Assembly: GCA_035288965.1 (NCBI GenBank) | Contig: DATDYQ010000048.1 | Span: forward strand, 1-47,666 | Source: DATDYQ01 sp035288965 | GTDB lineage: Archaea; Nanobdellota; Nanobdellia; SCGC-AAA011-G17; JAGVZF01 | Direction of reading: 5' to 3' | DNA: 47,666 nt | In this document: positions 1 through 8,059 of the stretch, in pieces | How the letters are laid out: each line of letters opens with the position of its first letter | How positions within the stretch are numbered: position 1 is the first letter of the stretch | Notes under the pieces: model-generated | Told to the model about the DNA's origin: nothing | Seen by the model: only the letters and a program-made list of their open reading frames with translations | Databases searched by the model: none | Program-made: the position numbers and the translations under genes

Positions 1-301
1 TTCCTGATAAACTATTTTGTGAATGGGTTAAATAATATCTATATAAAACATCCCGTTCAGGTTTGCTTAATTTATATTCTATGCTTTTCTTAGTACCACA
101 TTTAGAACATTTAGCCATATCTATTGTTCGTTCTTTGCCACCTCTTTTACTTAATTCTCGGAATTTTATTAATTTAATCTTTATTAATTTCTTTTCATTA
201 ACCGGTTCAGAAATCGTTGGATTGTTGCATTTCCAACAATAATCCGGGTAAAGTATGTTCTTTAAGTTTCTATTAAATGTTATTTCTTCTCTTTCTATCA
301 T
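1..301 (-). CDS. Zinc-ribbon protein, 3' part beyond window
   Basis: An open frame reads from an ATG at 299-301 leftwards off the window edge, giving about 100 residues that begin MIEREEITFNRN. Two CxxC knuckles (CWKC near residue 22 and CSKC near residue 65), separated by a lysine/arginine-rich stretch, suggest a single zinc ribbon or treble clef. No family is recognised and the C-terminus is missing. A BRE/TATA element lies about 35 bases upstream on the same strand, which supports the start. It is divergent from the DUF192 gene. The function is unknown; a nucleic-acid-binding role is only a guess from the basic zinc-knuckle composition. Confidence 0.6.
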   Translation of the reverse strand, partial: MIEREEITFNRNLKNILYPDYCWKCNNPTISEPVNEKKLIKIKLIKFRELSKRGGKERTIDMAKCSKCGTKKSIEYKLSKPERDVLYRYYLTHSQNSLSG

Positions 302-332
302 TTTAATTCCTTATTATTTAATAATGAGAACT

Positions 333-349
333 TATATTTAAACCTTTTT
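333..349 (-). promoter_or_regulatory. BRE/TATA of zinc-ribbon gene
   Basis: On the minus strand this reads AAAAGGTTTAAATATAA, an archaeal BRE plus TATA box about 35 bases before the ATG at 301. Confidence 0.5.
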
Positions 350-398
350 ATATTATTGCAATATAATATATTTAAAGTTTTATATTCATGAATAGTTA

Positions 399-413
399 AA
401 AAGGTTTAAATAA
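399..413 (+). promoter_or_regulatory. BRE/TATA of DUF192 gene
   Basis: The sequence AAAAGGTTTAAATAA lies 22 to 36 bases before the ATG at 435, so the transcript should be leaderless or nearly so. It mirrors the element of the divergent gene. Confidence 0.5.
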
Positions 414-434
414 TTAACAAGTAAATAAAGCAAG

Positions 435-758
435 ATGAAAGTGTTTTGTAAAAAGAGGTTTATAGCTAATGCTAAGTTCTCTAATGGTTTTGGGTTAATG
501 TTCAAGAAGAAATTAAAAGATAAAGAGGGAATTATATTAGAAACATTAGAAGGAAGATTAAGTTCAAGCATTCATATGTTATTTGTTTTTCAAACAATAG
601 ATATTATTTGGCTAGATAAGGAATGGAATATAGTTGATATTAAGAAAAATATTAAACCATTTACATTGTTTGTCATGCCAAGAAAAAAAGCAAATTATAT
701 ATTGGAGCTAAGTAAAGCAAATAATCTAAAAATAGGTGATAAGTTATTAATAAAATAA
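435..758 (+). CDS. DUF192 family protein
   Basis: This 107-residue protein matches the layout of the DUF192 family: GLMFKKKL near residue 19, MLFVFQT in the middle, then IIWLDKEWNIVDI and the closing YILELSKANNLKIGDKLLI segment. The family is a small beta-barrel of unknown biochemical role, often exported in bacteria. This copy has no signal peptide and is short, so it is probably cytoplasmic. The WMKNT-like motif of the family is replaced by QTIDIIWL. The stop codon overlaps the probable non-ATG start of the next gene, suggesting a two-gene operon. Confidence 0.8.
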   Translation: MKVFCKKRFIANAKFSNGFGLMFKKKLKDKEGIILETLEGRLSSSIHMLFVFQTIDIIWLDKEWNIVDIKKNIKPFTLFVMPRKKANYILELSKANNLKIGDKLLIK

Positions 759-778
759 GCAAAAAATCACAGGCTGCC

Positions 779-2041
779 ATGGAGTTCTTGATGACCTATG
801 GCTGGGCTATAATTGTAGTGATAACTGCTATCGCCACATTAATATTTTTATTAGGAAATCCAAATGAATTTTCAGGTGATTTTTGCAGATTGCCTCCTGG
901 GTTTAAGTGTGAAGGCTTTGCGATACAAGGAAGTAATGTTATATTTAGAATAACAAATGGTTTAGGAGTAAATTTAGTTTCTAGTAAGTTAAGTGTAATT
1001 AATAGTAATGTTGGACCTTGCATTGAATCTAGCGATATTGCTTTAGGAAGTTTACAAACAGCCACATATAGTGTACAATGTGATAATACTCAAGGAACTG
1101 TTGGTCCTTTTAGGGGAGATATAATTTTTACTTATCAAAGAGCTGATTCTGGATTGTTGTTAAGTGTTAATGGAAATATTAAAGGAGGCGGAGCTGGTGA
1201 AGGTGGAAATTTACCCCCTGGAGGAGTATGCGATGCTGATCAAGATGGTTATAGAGCAAATAGTGGAAGTTGTGGTGGATTAGATTGTAATGATAATGAT
1301 GATGCAGTAAATCCTGGAGCAGCTGAAGTTTGTGGAAATGGAATCGATGAAAATTGTAATGGGAATGGGGATGATACATGTTCTGTTTGCACTAATGGAC
1401 AGACACAAAACTGTCCTCTAACTCAAGGAGTATGTTTTGAATATCAACAAATATGTTTAACTGGGCAATGGAGTCCAAGTACTTGTAGTTATGGAGCTAA
1501 TTATCAAGTTACAGAAACAAGCTGTGATAATCTAGATAATGATTGTGATGGAACAACTGATGAAGGGTGTGCTGTTTGTACACCGGGACAACAACAAAAT
1601 TGTCCATTACAGCTAGGAGTTTGTGCAAATGTCAAGCAAACTTGTAATGCTCAAGGACAGTGGGATGCTTGTGATTATGGAAGTAATTATCAAACTATAG
1701 AAACAAAATGTGATAATCTAGACAATGATTGCGATGGAACATTTACTCCTGATGAAGGTTGTGATGATGATAATGATAATTATTGCGATAATACATTTAC
1801 TGTTCAAAGTAATCCTTTACCAAGTACATGCTCATTTGGAGGAAATGACTGCAGAGATGATAATACAAATGTAAATCCAGGAATTGATGAAAGTTTATCT
1901 GCTGGAAACTGTCAAGATGGATTAGATAATGATTGCGATGGAGCAAGAGATAATTTAGATGCAGATTGTTTTGTTGTTTGTGGTGATGGAGTGTGCACTT
2001 TCCCACAAGAGAATTCAGCTAGTTGTCCATTAGATTGTTAA
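779..2041 (+). CDS. Pilin-anchored secreted protein with MopE-like repeats
   Basis: The protein starts MEFLMTYGWAII followed by a hydrophobic segment, the usual N-terminus of DPANN pilin-like proteins. Just upstream in frame the sequence encodes ISKKSQAA, completing a prepilin-type signal. The real start is therefore probably the ATA at 755-757, which overlaps the DUF192 stop. No ATG, GTG or TTG is available after the in-frame stop at 740. After a glycine-rich linker (about residue 135) come several acidic, cysteine-rich units such as CNDNDDAVNPGAAEVC and CDNLDNDCDGTTDEGC, typical of MopE-like putative metal-binding repeats. It ends in a CGDGVC...CPLDC motif. It is likely cell-surface displayed and calcium-binding; ligand and partner are unknown. 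Confidence 0.75.
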   Translation: MEFLMTYGWAIIVVITAIATLIFLLGNPNEFSGDFCRLPPGFKCEGFAIQGSNVIFRITNGLGVNLVSSKLSVINSNVGPCIESSDIALGSLQTATYSVQCDNTQGTVGPFRGDIIFTYQRADSGLLLSVNGNIKGGGAGEGGNLPPGGVCDADQDGYRANSGSCGGLDCNDNDDAVNPGAAEVCGNGIDENCNGNGDDTCSVCTNGQTQNCPLTQGVCFEYQQICLTGQWSPSTCSYGANYQVTETSCDNLDNDCDGTTDEGCAVCTPGQQQNCPLQLGVCANVKQTCNAQGQWDACDYGSNYQTIETKCDNLDNDCDGTFTPDEGCDDDNDNYCDNTFTVQSNPLPSTCSFGGNDCRDDNTNVNPGIDESLSAGNCQDGLDNDCDGARDNLDADCFVVCGDGVCTFPQENSASCPLDC

Positions 2042-2262
2042 GCTCTTAATCCTTTTCTAAATTCATATCTTATTACTACAGTTTGAGCCCATTTTGGATT
2101 TAAATCATAATTTTCCAGAAGATGTTTTGTAGCTTTTGTATAACCTTTCTTTTTTACATTAAATTGATCTAATATTTTTATCCATTCATTTGTTGATTTT
2201 AATGTTTTTGATACAATAATCTCGTCTTTCAATCTTTGCATATCTTTCTTTCTTAAAATCAT
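2038..2262 (-). CDS. Small DUF4287-like protein
   Basis: This 74-residue protein contains SKTLKSTNEWIKIL followed by a helix pattern ending HLLENYDLNPKWAQTVVIRYE. That resembles the DUF4287 domain (a W...IL...G pattern, then a WL...H-like helix, then A..IV..Y). No enzymatic function is known. It is convergent with the pilin-like gene and overlaps its stop codon by three bases. It is divergently arranged with RNase J, with only about 90 bases between starts. The family assignment is by eye and tentative. Confidence 0.55.
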   Translation of the reverse strand: MILRKKDMQRLKDEIIVSKTLKSTNEWIKILDQFNVKKKGYTKATKHLLENYDLNPKWAQTVVIRYEFRKGLRA

Positions 2263-2280
2263 GCTATATAGTATAACAAT

Positions 2281-2294
2281 AAGGTTTATAAATA
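2281..2294 (+). promoter_or_regulatory. BRE/TATA of RNase J gene
   Basis: AAGGTTTATAAATA is a strong archaeal promoter. The ATG at 2298 lies only four bases after it and would precede the transcription start, so that upstream ATG cannot be the real initiator. Confidence 0.6.
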
Positions 2295-2354
2295 TATATG
2301 GTAGGATATAAATTAAGTAGAAAGTTATATAAAAGTCAATTATTCTTTCTTTTT

Positions 2355-3695
2355 ATGGAAGTTAAGTTATGTGCAGTTGGTGGTTATAGTGAATGTGGAA
2401 AAAATATGACTGCAATTAAGGTTGGAGACGAAGCTATAATTCTTGATATGGGTGTTTATCTGCCTAAAGTTATTGATTTTGAAGAAGAAGGGGGGGATAG
2501 AAATTTATTGAATAGAGATTCTTTAATAAAAATGGGGGCTGTTCCTGATGATAATGTTATTAATTCTTGGAGAGATAAAGTAAAAGCTATTATTCCAAGT
2601 CATTGTCATCTTGATCATACAGCTGCTATTCCTTATTTAGCTGGAAGATATAATGCTCCTGTTATTGGAACGCCGTTTACATTAGAAGTAATAAAAGATA
2701 TAATAAAAGATGGAAATTTGAATGTAAGAAATAAATTTAAAAGTTTAAATCCTGGAAGTACAATAAAAATTAGTAAGAATTTTGAGATTGAATTTATTAA
2801 TAGTACTCATTCAACTTTACAGACTGCAATGGTGGCTGTTCATACTCCTGCTGGAATAATATTATATACAAATGATTTTAAATTTGATAATCATCCCATA
2901 ATTGGAAAAGGTCCTGATTATAATAGATTAAGAAAACTAGGAAAAACTGGAAATGTGTTAGCTGTAATAATGGATTCTTTGTATTCAAATTATAACAGAA
3001 AAACTCCAAGTGAAAGTGTGGCTAAGGAAATGCTGAAAGATGTTTTACTTGGAACTGATAATGAAGGACATGCAATAATTGCAACAACATTTGCTTCTCA
3101 TCTAGCTAGATTAAAAAGCATAATTGAATTTGGGAAAAAATTAGATAGAAAAATAGTATTTATGGGAAGAAGCATGTATAGATATACAATGGCTGCTGAA
3201 AAATTAAAATTAGTTAGCTTTACTAAGGAAGCTGAGATTTGTAAATATGCTAACAATATAAAAAGAAAACTAAAACAGATTGAGAAAGAAGGAAGAGATA
3301 AATATCTTATAGTATGTACGGGAAATCAGGGAGAACCAAGATCAACTTTAGTAAGAATGGCCAATGGAGAACTGCCTTTTAACTTTAAAGATGAAGATCA
3401 TATAATATTTTCATGCAAGACAATTCCAGCAAAGGAAAATATTGAGAATAGAGCTGCTTTGGAAAGAAAATTGAAATCTATGAAAACTAGAATATTTACA
3501 GATATCCATCAAAGTGGACATGCTTCTAGGGAAGATATGAGAGATTTAATTGATTTAGTAAAACCTAGAAAGGTAATACCAAGTCATGGTGATAGTGGAA
3601 TGTATATTGGATTATTAGATTTAGCTAAAGAGATGGGATATAATGAGAAAGATGCAAGAATGGTAAATACTGGAGAGACTGTAAATTTGAATTAG
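2355..3695 (+). CDS. rnj: Archaeal RNase J (beta-CASP ribonuclease)
   Basis: This 446-residue metallo-beta-lactamase/beta-CASP protein carries HCHLDH at residues 83-88 (two-zinc site). It also has the TGNQGEP segment of RNase J in the beta-CASP domain and the SGHAS and PSHG motifs near the C-terminus. RNase J is a 5'-3' exo- and endoribonuclease in RNA decay and maturation. The frame is open from an ATG at 2298, but that codon lies just after the TATA box. The start at 2355, giving MEVKLCAVGGYSECGKN, fits both the promoter and the family N-terminus. The gene stands alone with its own promoter. Confidence 0.92.
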   Translation: MEVKLCAVGGYSECGKNMTAIKVGDEAIILDMGVYLPKVIDFEEEGGDRNLLNRDSLIKMGAVPDDNVINSWRDKVKAIIPSHCHLDHTAAIPYLAGRYNAPVIGTPFTLEVIKDIIKDGNLNVRNKFKSLNPGSTIKISKNFEIEFINSTHSTLQTAMVAVHTPAGIILYTNDFKFDNHPIIGKGPDYNRLRKLGKTGNVLAVIMDSLYSNYNRKTPSESVAKEMLKDVLLGTDNEGHAIIATTFASHLARLKSIIEFGKKLDRKIVFMGRSMYRYTMAAEKLKLVSFTKEAEICKYANNIKRKLKQIEKEGRDKYLIVCTGNQGEPRSTLVRMANGELPFNFKDEDHIIFSCKTIPAKENIENRAALERKLKSMKTRIFTDIHQSGHASREDMRDLIDLVKPRKVIPSHGDSGMYIGLLDLAKEMGYNEKDARMVNTGETVNLN

Positions 3696-3696
3696 A

Positions 3697-3709
3697 AAGC
3701 TTTAAATAT
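3697..3709 (+). promoter_or_regulatory. BRE/TATA of AbrB/PIN pair
   Basis: AAGCTTTAAATAT precedes the antitoxin ATG by about 40 bases, with inverted repeats in between. Confidence 0.5.
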
Positions 3710-3715
3710 AAGATA

Positions 3716-3731
3716 ATCTTACCAATAAGAT
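3716..3731 (+). promoter_or_regulatory. Inverted-repeat operator of AbrB/PIN pair
   Basis: ATCTTA and TAAGAT flank a four-base spacer. An overlapping palindrome, AAGATAATCTT, sits at 3710-3720. The position between TATA and the antitoxin start is typical for autorepression by an AbrB-type antitoxin. The same TAAGA half-site recurs at the AbrB/RelE pair (13754-13769). Confidence 0.45.
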
Positions 3732-3748
3732 AAACTTATTAAACTAAA

Positions 3749-4000
3749 ATGGCAAGCATGGAAGTAACAAGTATAAGCTCTAGGGGGCAAGTTGTAATTC
3801 CTCAAAAACTTAGAGATAAGCTTAAAATAAGTGAAGGAGAAAAATTTATTATAGTTGGAGAAGATGATACCATTATATTAAAGAAAATTAAATCTCCATC
3901 ATTTGATGATTTATTAAAAAAAACAAGAGAGTTTGCTAAAAATAAAAAATTAAAAGAAGGTGATATCAGTGATGCAATTAAAAGAGTACGCAAAGTATGA
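3749..4000 (+). CDS. AbrB/MazE-type antitoxin
   Basis: This 83-residue protein has an N-terminal swapped-hairpin DNA-binding domain, recognised by SSRGQVVIPQKLRDKLKISEGE and the following beta strand TIILKKI. An acidic/basic C-terminal tail (about residues 50-83) probably neutralises the toxin. The gene overlaps the PIN toxin by four bases (ATGA), the classic order of antitoxin before toxin. Inverted repeats between its TATA box and start suggest autoregulation. Confidence 0.85.
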   Translation: MASMEVTSISSRGQVVIPQKLRDKLKISEGEKFIIVGEDDTIILKKIKSPSFDDLLKKTREFAKNKKLKEGDISDAIKRVRKV

Positions 4001-4401
4001 AAGTTGTAATCGATACAAATGTATTTATCTCGGGAATATTCTGGGAAGGCAATTTTTGTTCTAAGATAATTGACGCTTTAAAAGATAAAAAAATTCAATC
4101 TATTTGTTCATTAGAAATAATAGAAGAAATTGTAAAAACTCTGAGCACTTTTAGGATCCAAATGGATAAGCAACTAATTAATAATTGGAGAGATATTATT
4201 ATAGAAAATTCTATTATGGTTAGGCCATCTAAAAAAGTAAATATGGTAAAAGATGATCCAGATGATAATAAATTCATTGAAGCAGCAATTGAAGGGAAAG
4301 CTGGATATATAATAAGTCAAGATAAACATCTATTAAAAATTAAAGAATATGAAGGAATTATAATTATAAATCCAAAAGATTTTATAAAGATATTAAAATA
4401 A
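3997..4401 (+). CDS. PIN-domain toxin (COG1569-like ribonuclease)
   Basis: This 134-residue PIN protein begins MKVVIDTNVFISGIFW, supplying the first metal-binding aspartate (D6). It also has PDDNKFIEAA and ISQDKHLL, which supply the later acidic residues. PIN toxins are Mg2+-dependent endoribonucleases that cut tRNA or other RNA. The overlap with the AbrB-like antitoxin makes a VapBC-like pair of the 'putative toxin component, PIN family' class. The target RNA cannot be told from sequence. Confidence 0.88.
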   Translation: MKVVIDTNVFISGIFWEGNFCSKIIDALKDKKIQSICSLEIIEEIVKTLSTFRIQMDKQLINNWRDIIIENSIMVRPSKKVNMVKDDPDDNKFIEAAIEGKAGYIISQDKHLLKIKEYEGIIIINPKDFIKILK

Positions 4402-4443
4402 AACCTTTATATTATATTTTAGATTCTTTTAAATTTGAATTAG

Positions 4444-4458
4444 AAAAGTTTATAAATA
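4444..4458 (+). promoter_or_regulatory. BRE/TATA of 4480 gene
   Basis: AAAAGTTTATAAATA lies 22 to 36 bases before the ATG at 4480, implying a leaderless transcript. Confidence 0.55.
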
Positions 4459-4479
4459 CTACTTTTAAATAGTTAAATT

Positions 4480-4962
4480 ATGACAACAGGATTGGAACAA
4501 TTTTATGGAACTTATCTTGGATTTTCTCCTACTGATTCATCTGCTGCAGGTCTTGGAGAATTAGAGATTATTATTACAGAATCATTGATTAAGGGTAGAT
4601 TTGCAACTGGTTATGAAATTATATCTGAAGAAATTCCAATATCAATGTTAAAACCTATGACAAAGGAAGATATAAAAAATACTCAGAAAGAAGGAAGTTC
4701 TTATGTAGATCGTTGTGTTGGTTTTGATCTTAAGGGAGTTAAATATATATTTCTTGTAGATCCAAAAGAGGATGAATTTGGATTATTGATTTATGACAAT
4801 GAGTTAGCAGATATACTTGGTCCTCCAGCTTTATTCAACCCTAAGCAAATTGAGATGGGTGCTTATAAAGAATTTATTGAAGCATTAGAAAAAGAAAATG
4901 GTAAGGGTTGTTATCCAACATTAGAAAATGGAGGAAAAGTTTCCAAGGATTTAGGGGAATAA
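4480..4962 (+). CDS. Hypothetical protein
   Basis: This 160-residue soluble protein is not recognised. It begins MTTGLEQFYGTYLGFSPTDSS and has alternating strands around residues 25-60, a KYIFLVDPKEDEFGLLIYD central strand pair, and a helical C-terminus. No signal peptide, membrane segment or cysteine motif is visible apart from two isolated cysteines. It has its own strong promoter. It is followed two bases later by the DUF4097-like gene, so the two are probably co-transcribed. Confidence 0.7.
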   Translation: MTTGLEQFYGTYLGFSPTDSSAAGLGELEIIITESLIKGRFATGYEIISEEIPISMLKPMTKEDIKNTQKEGSSYVDRCVGFDLKGVKYIFLVDPKEDEFGLLIYDNELADILGPPALFNPKQIEMGAYKEFIEALEKENGKGCYPTLENGGKVSKDLGE

Positions 4963-4964
4963 AA

Positions 4965-5744
4965 ATGTTTGAAACAAGAAAAACAATATTTAATGGTGTA
5001 GAATTACCTGATGAATTTTCAGGGTCAAATGTAATAAATAATGTTGCAATTTCTAGAGATGGAACAAAGTATGCCTATGTTTCGCGTAATGGTGGATTAG
5101 TCATTGGACAAATGCCTGAAAATGGAAGATTAGAGATTGATGGAAATGTTATAAATTATCAAAAAGGAATAAATGGAAATAGAATTAATGTTAAAGGACG
5201 AGGTGTTCATATAAGTTCTTTTGGTGGTGGTTCTGTTATAATTTCGGGAAGTGGAAATTACGTATCTGGCAATGATTTAGAATTTAAAATTGATCAAGCA
5301 TATGTTAATGTTAATAAAGTCTCTTTAAAAGAAAGTGCAAGAGATATTAATTTAGGATTATGTTATGATGTAAATGTTTATGTTAAAGGTTTTACAAACA
5401 ATGAACCAGAATATAAAGAAAATAGATTATTTATAGATGGATTGGAAGGAACCTTATTGTTACCTAAACCAAACTTGGGATTAGATATTGATATAAAAAC
5501 ATCGGCCGGAGAAGTTAAAGGAGATGTAGCGCATAAGGGGATAATAAGAACTTCAGCTGGAGATATATCTATTGACTTATATGCACCCTTAACCATTGAA
5601 GCCAATACTTCTGCTGGGGATGTTAATGTGAGAAAGATGATTTCAGAAGGAAGAGGTGTTTACAGTCCACCAAATCAAAGTTCATTAGGAACTTTAATTT
5701 TAGAAACTTCTGCTGGGGATGTAACTGTAAATTATATGCTTTGA
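4965..5744 (+). CDS. DUF4097-like beta-repeat protein
   Basis: The last third contains four repeats of (T)SAGDV/E/I, for example KTSAGEVKGDV, RTSAGDISIDL and NTSAGDVNVRK, the hallmark of the DUF4097 right-handed beta-solenoid domain. The first part is also strand- and glycine-rich (about residues 60-110). The chosen start at 4965 (MFETRKTIFNGVEL) follows a GGGG-type ribosome site (TTAGGGGAAT). The frame is open upstream to 4908 but that would overlap the preceding gene. There is no signal peptide, so its location is unclear. Function is unknown. Confidence 0.7.
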   Translation: MFETRKTIFNGVELPDEFSGSNVINNVAISRDGTKYAYVSRNGGLVIGQMPENGRLEIDGNVINYQKGINGNRINVKGRGVHISSFGGGSVIISGSGNYVSGNDLEFKIDQAYVNVNKVSLKESARDINLGLCYDVNVYVKGFTNNEPEYKENRLFIDGLEGTLLLPKPNLGLDIDIKTSAGEVKGDVAHKGIIRTSAGDISIDLYAPLTIEANTSAGDVNVRKMISEGRGVYSPPNQSSLGTLILETSAGDVTVNYML

Positions 5745-5763
5745 TATTATTTCTTGCTAGATT

Positions 5764-5774
5764 AAATTTATATA
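5764..5774 (+). promoter_or_regulatory. TATA of Mre11-DHH-Rad50 operon
   Basis: AAATTTATATA lies about 35 to 45 bases before the ATG at 5808. A strong ribosome site, TAGGGGGAA, follows just before the start. Confidence 0.45.
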
Positions 5775-5807
5775 CTATTCTATCTTATTCTTTGTAGGGG
5801 GAACAAT

Positions 5808-7004
5808 ATGAAATTTGCTCATATGAGTGATGTACATATAGGAGGCTGGAAAGAGCCAAAGCTAAGAGAACTTAATTTAATGAGTTTTAAGAAAGCTATA
5901 GATATTTGTATAAATGAAAATGTTGCTTTTCTATTAATATCTGGAGATTTGTTTAATACTGCTTTACCCCAAATTGAATATATAAAAGAAGTTTCTCATG
6001 ATTTAAGTAGATTAAAAGAGCATGATATCAATGTTTATGTTATTCCGGGAAGCCATGATTTCTCTCCAAGTGGAAAGACTATGATTGATGTTTTAGATAA
6101 AGCAGGATTGATGGAAAATGTGTTTAAGCTTGAAAATGGGAAGTTAAGTTTTACTATAGATAAGACAAATGCTAAGATAACTGGAATTATTGGACAAAGA
6201 ACGGGATTGGAAAGAGAACATTATAAAAAATTAGATAAAGAGAGCTTAGAAAATGAGAAAGGATTCAAAATATTCATGTTTCATACATTGATAAGTGAAT
6301 TAAAGCCTGATTTTTTAGAAAAAGTTGATGGAGAAGGTCTAGATTCTTTACCTAAAGGTTTTGATTATTATGCAGGAGGACATCCGCATTTTGTTTTCAA
6401 TGAAAAAATTGAAGATTATGGAATAATAACTTATCCGGGAGCTTTATTTCCAAATAATTTTATGGAATTAGAAAGGTTTCATCATGGAGGTTTTTTCATT
6501 GTTGATGTTAATAATGAAGTTAATGTAAAACATGTTCCTGTTAAATTTTATGATGTTATTAATCTTAATATTAATGTTGATAATAAAACAAGCAATGAAG
6601 CTAATGATATAATATTAGATGAATTAAATATTAATGTTAATAATAAAATTGTAACTTTAAGAATTCATGGAGTTTTAAGCAATGGAAAATTAAGTGATAT
6701 TGATTGGAAAGGAATTAATAACAAATTAATTGAAGCTTATATTGTTTTAAAAAATACAAGCAAATTAACAACTAAAGATTATGAAGAGTTAAAGATAGAA
6801 GGTGGGGATATAGAAGATATTGAAAATAAAGTAATAAAAGAGAATTTAGGAAAAATTAAAATTATTAATGAAGAGGTAATAATACATAATGTTCTAAATT
6901 CTTTGAATATTGAGAAAGGAGAAGGGGAAAGAAATAGTGATTTTGAAGAAAGAATAGTAAATAATTTTGTTAAAGTTTTTAATTTAGGGGAGATTTGGAA
7001 ATGA
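5808..7004 (+). CDS. mre11: Mre11-like DNA repair nuclease
   Basis: This 398-residue calcineurin-like phosphoesterase has the Mre11/SbcD motif set: HMSDVHIGG (D8, H10), SGDLFN, PGSHDFSP and GGHPHF. Mre11 is the Mn2+-dependent exo/endonuclease that processes DNA ends with Rad50. The usual N in the GNHD motif is replaced by S (GSHD), which many archaeal Mre11 proteins tolerate. The C-terminal part (from about residue 250) is lysine/asparagine-rich and probably holds the Rad50-binding region. Its stop overlaps the next start by four bases, and Rad50 lies two genes down. Confidence 0.9.
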   Translation: MKFAHMSDVHIGGWKEPKLRELNLMSFKKAIDICINENVAFLLISGDLFNTALPQIEYIKEVSHDLSRLKEHDINVYVIPGSHDFSPSGKTMIDVLDKAGLMENVFKLENGKLSFTIDKTNAKITGIIGQRTGLEREHYKKLDKESLENEKGFKIFMFHTLISELKPDFLEKVDGEGLDSLPKGFDYYAGGHPHFVFNEKIEDYGIITYPGALFPNNFMELERFHHGGFFIVDVNNEVNVKHVPVKFYDVINLNINVDNKTSNEANDIILDELNINVNNKIVTLRIHGVLSNGKLSDIDWKGINNKLIEAYIVLKNTSKLTTKDYEELKIEGGDIEDIENKVIKENLGKIKIINEEVIIHNVLNSLNIEKGEGERNSDFEERIVNNFVKVFNLGEIWK

Positions 7005-8059
7005 ACTTTGATCAATTTATAAGAAGCTTAGAAAAGGATTCAAGAGTTGCAATACTTCATGATACTGATCCAGATGGGGTTTGTAGTGCTGTGATTGTTG
7101 CTAAAGCTGTAGAAAAGATAACTGGGAATAAGATTAAATTAAGAGTTCATCAAGATGATAGAACTGGAGATATATTTGATGAAACAATAAAAAAATTAAA
7201 AGAGAATAAGATTAATAGATTGATTATAACTGATAAACCTATTGATTATAGACCGGAAGGTGTTTTAATTGTCGAGAAGTTTGCCAAGGTTTTAATTATA
7301 GATCATCATAAAAAATATACTGATATTAACAATGAAAATATCTGCTTGTTAAAGGAAGGAAGTTATTATCCAAGCAGTAAAATTGCTTTTGATTATTTTT
7401 CAAGATATGTTAATTTAGAAGCTTTAGACTGGTTAGCTGCTGCAGGATTAATAACAGATTATGCTTTTAAATATTGGGGAGAATTTCTTGATAAAGTATT
7501 CAAAAGATATAATATAAAAAAAACTAAAGATATATTTACGAATGAGCTTGGTGAAATTGGAAGCATAATAAAATATGCTGAAGTATATAATTTAGACAAT
7601 GTTCAAGAGATTTTTGATATAATCTATAATGCAAAGAATCCTAGAGATGTCCATAAATCTAATCTAAAAAAATATTATGATAAAGTTAAAATAGAAGTTG
7701 ATAAGGCTGTAAAAGAATTCAATAAAAAGAAGGAGATTCATGGGGATTTAGATTGGTATGAAGTGAAGAGCAAATATCCTTTAACTTCTGTGATTTCTTC
7801 AATAATATCGGCAAAAAATCAAAGCAGAACATTGGTTGTGACACAAAATTTTAATGGAAGATATAATGTAAGTGCAAGAAGACAAGATCAAAAAATAGCT
7901 GTAAATGACATTCTAAGTGAAGCCGTTGTTGGATTTGAAAATGCCTCTGGTGGAGGTCATAAAACTTCTGCGGGTAGTGTTTTTAACACAAATGATTATG
8001 TGGAATTTAAAAAGCGAGTTTTAAATGATTATAAAAAAATTAAAGCTGGAAAATATTAG
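7001..8059 (+). CDS. DHH-family phosphoesterase (RecJ/GAN-like nuclease)
   Basis: The protein contains LHDTDPDGVCSAV (DHH motif I), LIITDKPID, LIIDHHKKY (the DHH triad) and, at the C-terminus, GGGHKTSAGS of the DHHA1 domain. This is the RecJ/GAN-like or nanoRNase-like class of single-strand nucleases. The ATG at 7001 overlaps the Mre11 stop (ATGA) and follows AGGGGAG, so it is preferred over the TTG two codons upstream. Its position between Mre11 and Rad50 suggests a 5'-3' resection nuclease working with that complex. This is inferred from context. Confidence 0.85.
   Translation: MNFDQFIRSLEKDSRVAILHDTDPDGVCSAVIVAKAVEKITGNKIKLRVHQDDRTGDIFDETIKKLKENKINRLIITDKPIDYRPEGVLIVEKFAKVLIIDHHKKYTDINNENICLLKEGSYYPSSKIAFDYFSRYVNLEALDWLAAAGLITDYAFKYWGEFLDKVFKRYNIKKTKDIFTNELGEIGSIIKYAEVYNLDNVQEIFDIIYNAKNPRDVHKSNLKKYYDKVKIEVDKAVKEFNKKKEIHGDLDWYEVKSKYPLTSVISSIISAKNQSRTLVVTQNFNGRYNVSARRQDQKIAVNDILSEAVVGFENASGGGHKTSAGSVFNTNDYVEFKKRVLNDYKKIKAGKY

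Noticed and set aside
2298..2354. N-terminal extension of RNase J from the ATG at 2298
   Set aside because: The ATG lies four bases past the TATA box and would not be transcribed; the extension has no similarity to the family N-terminus.
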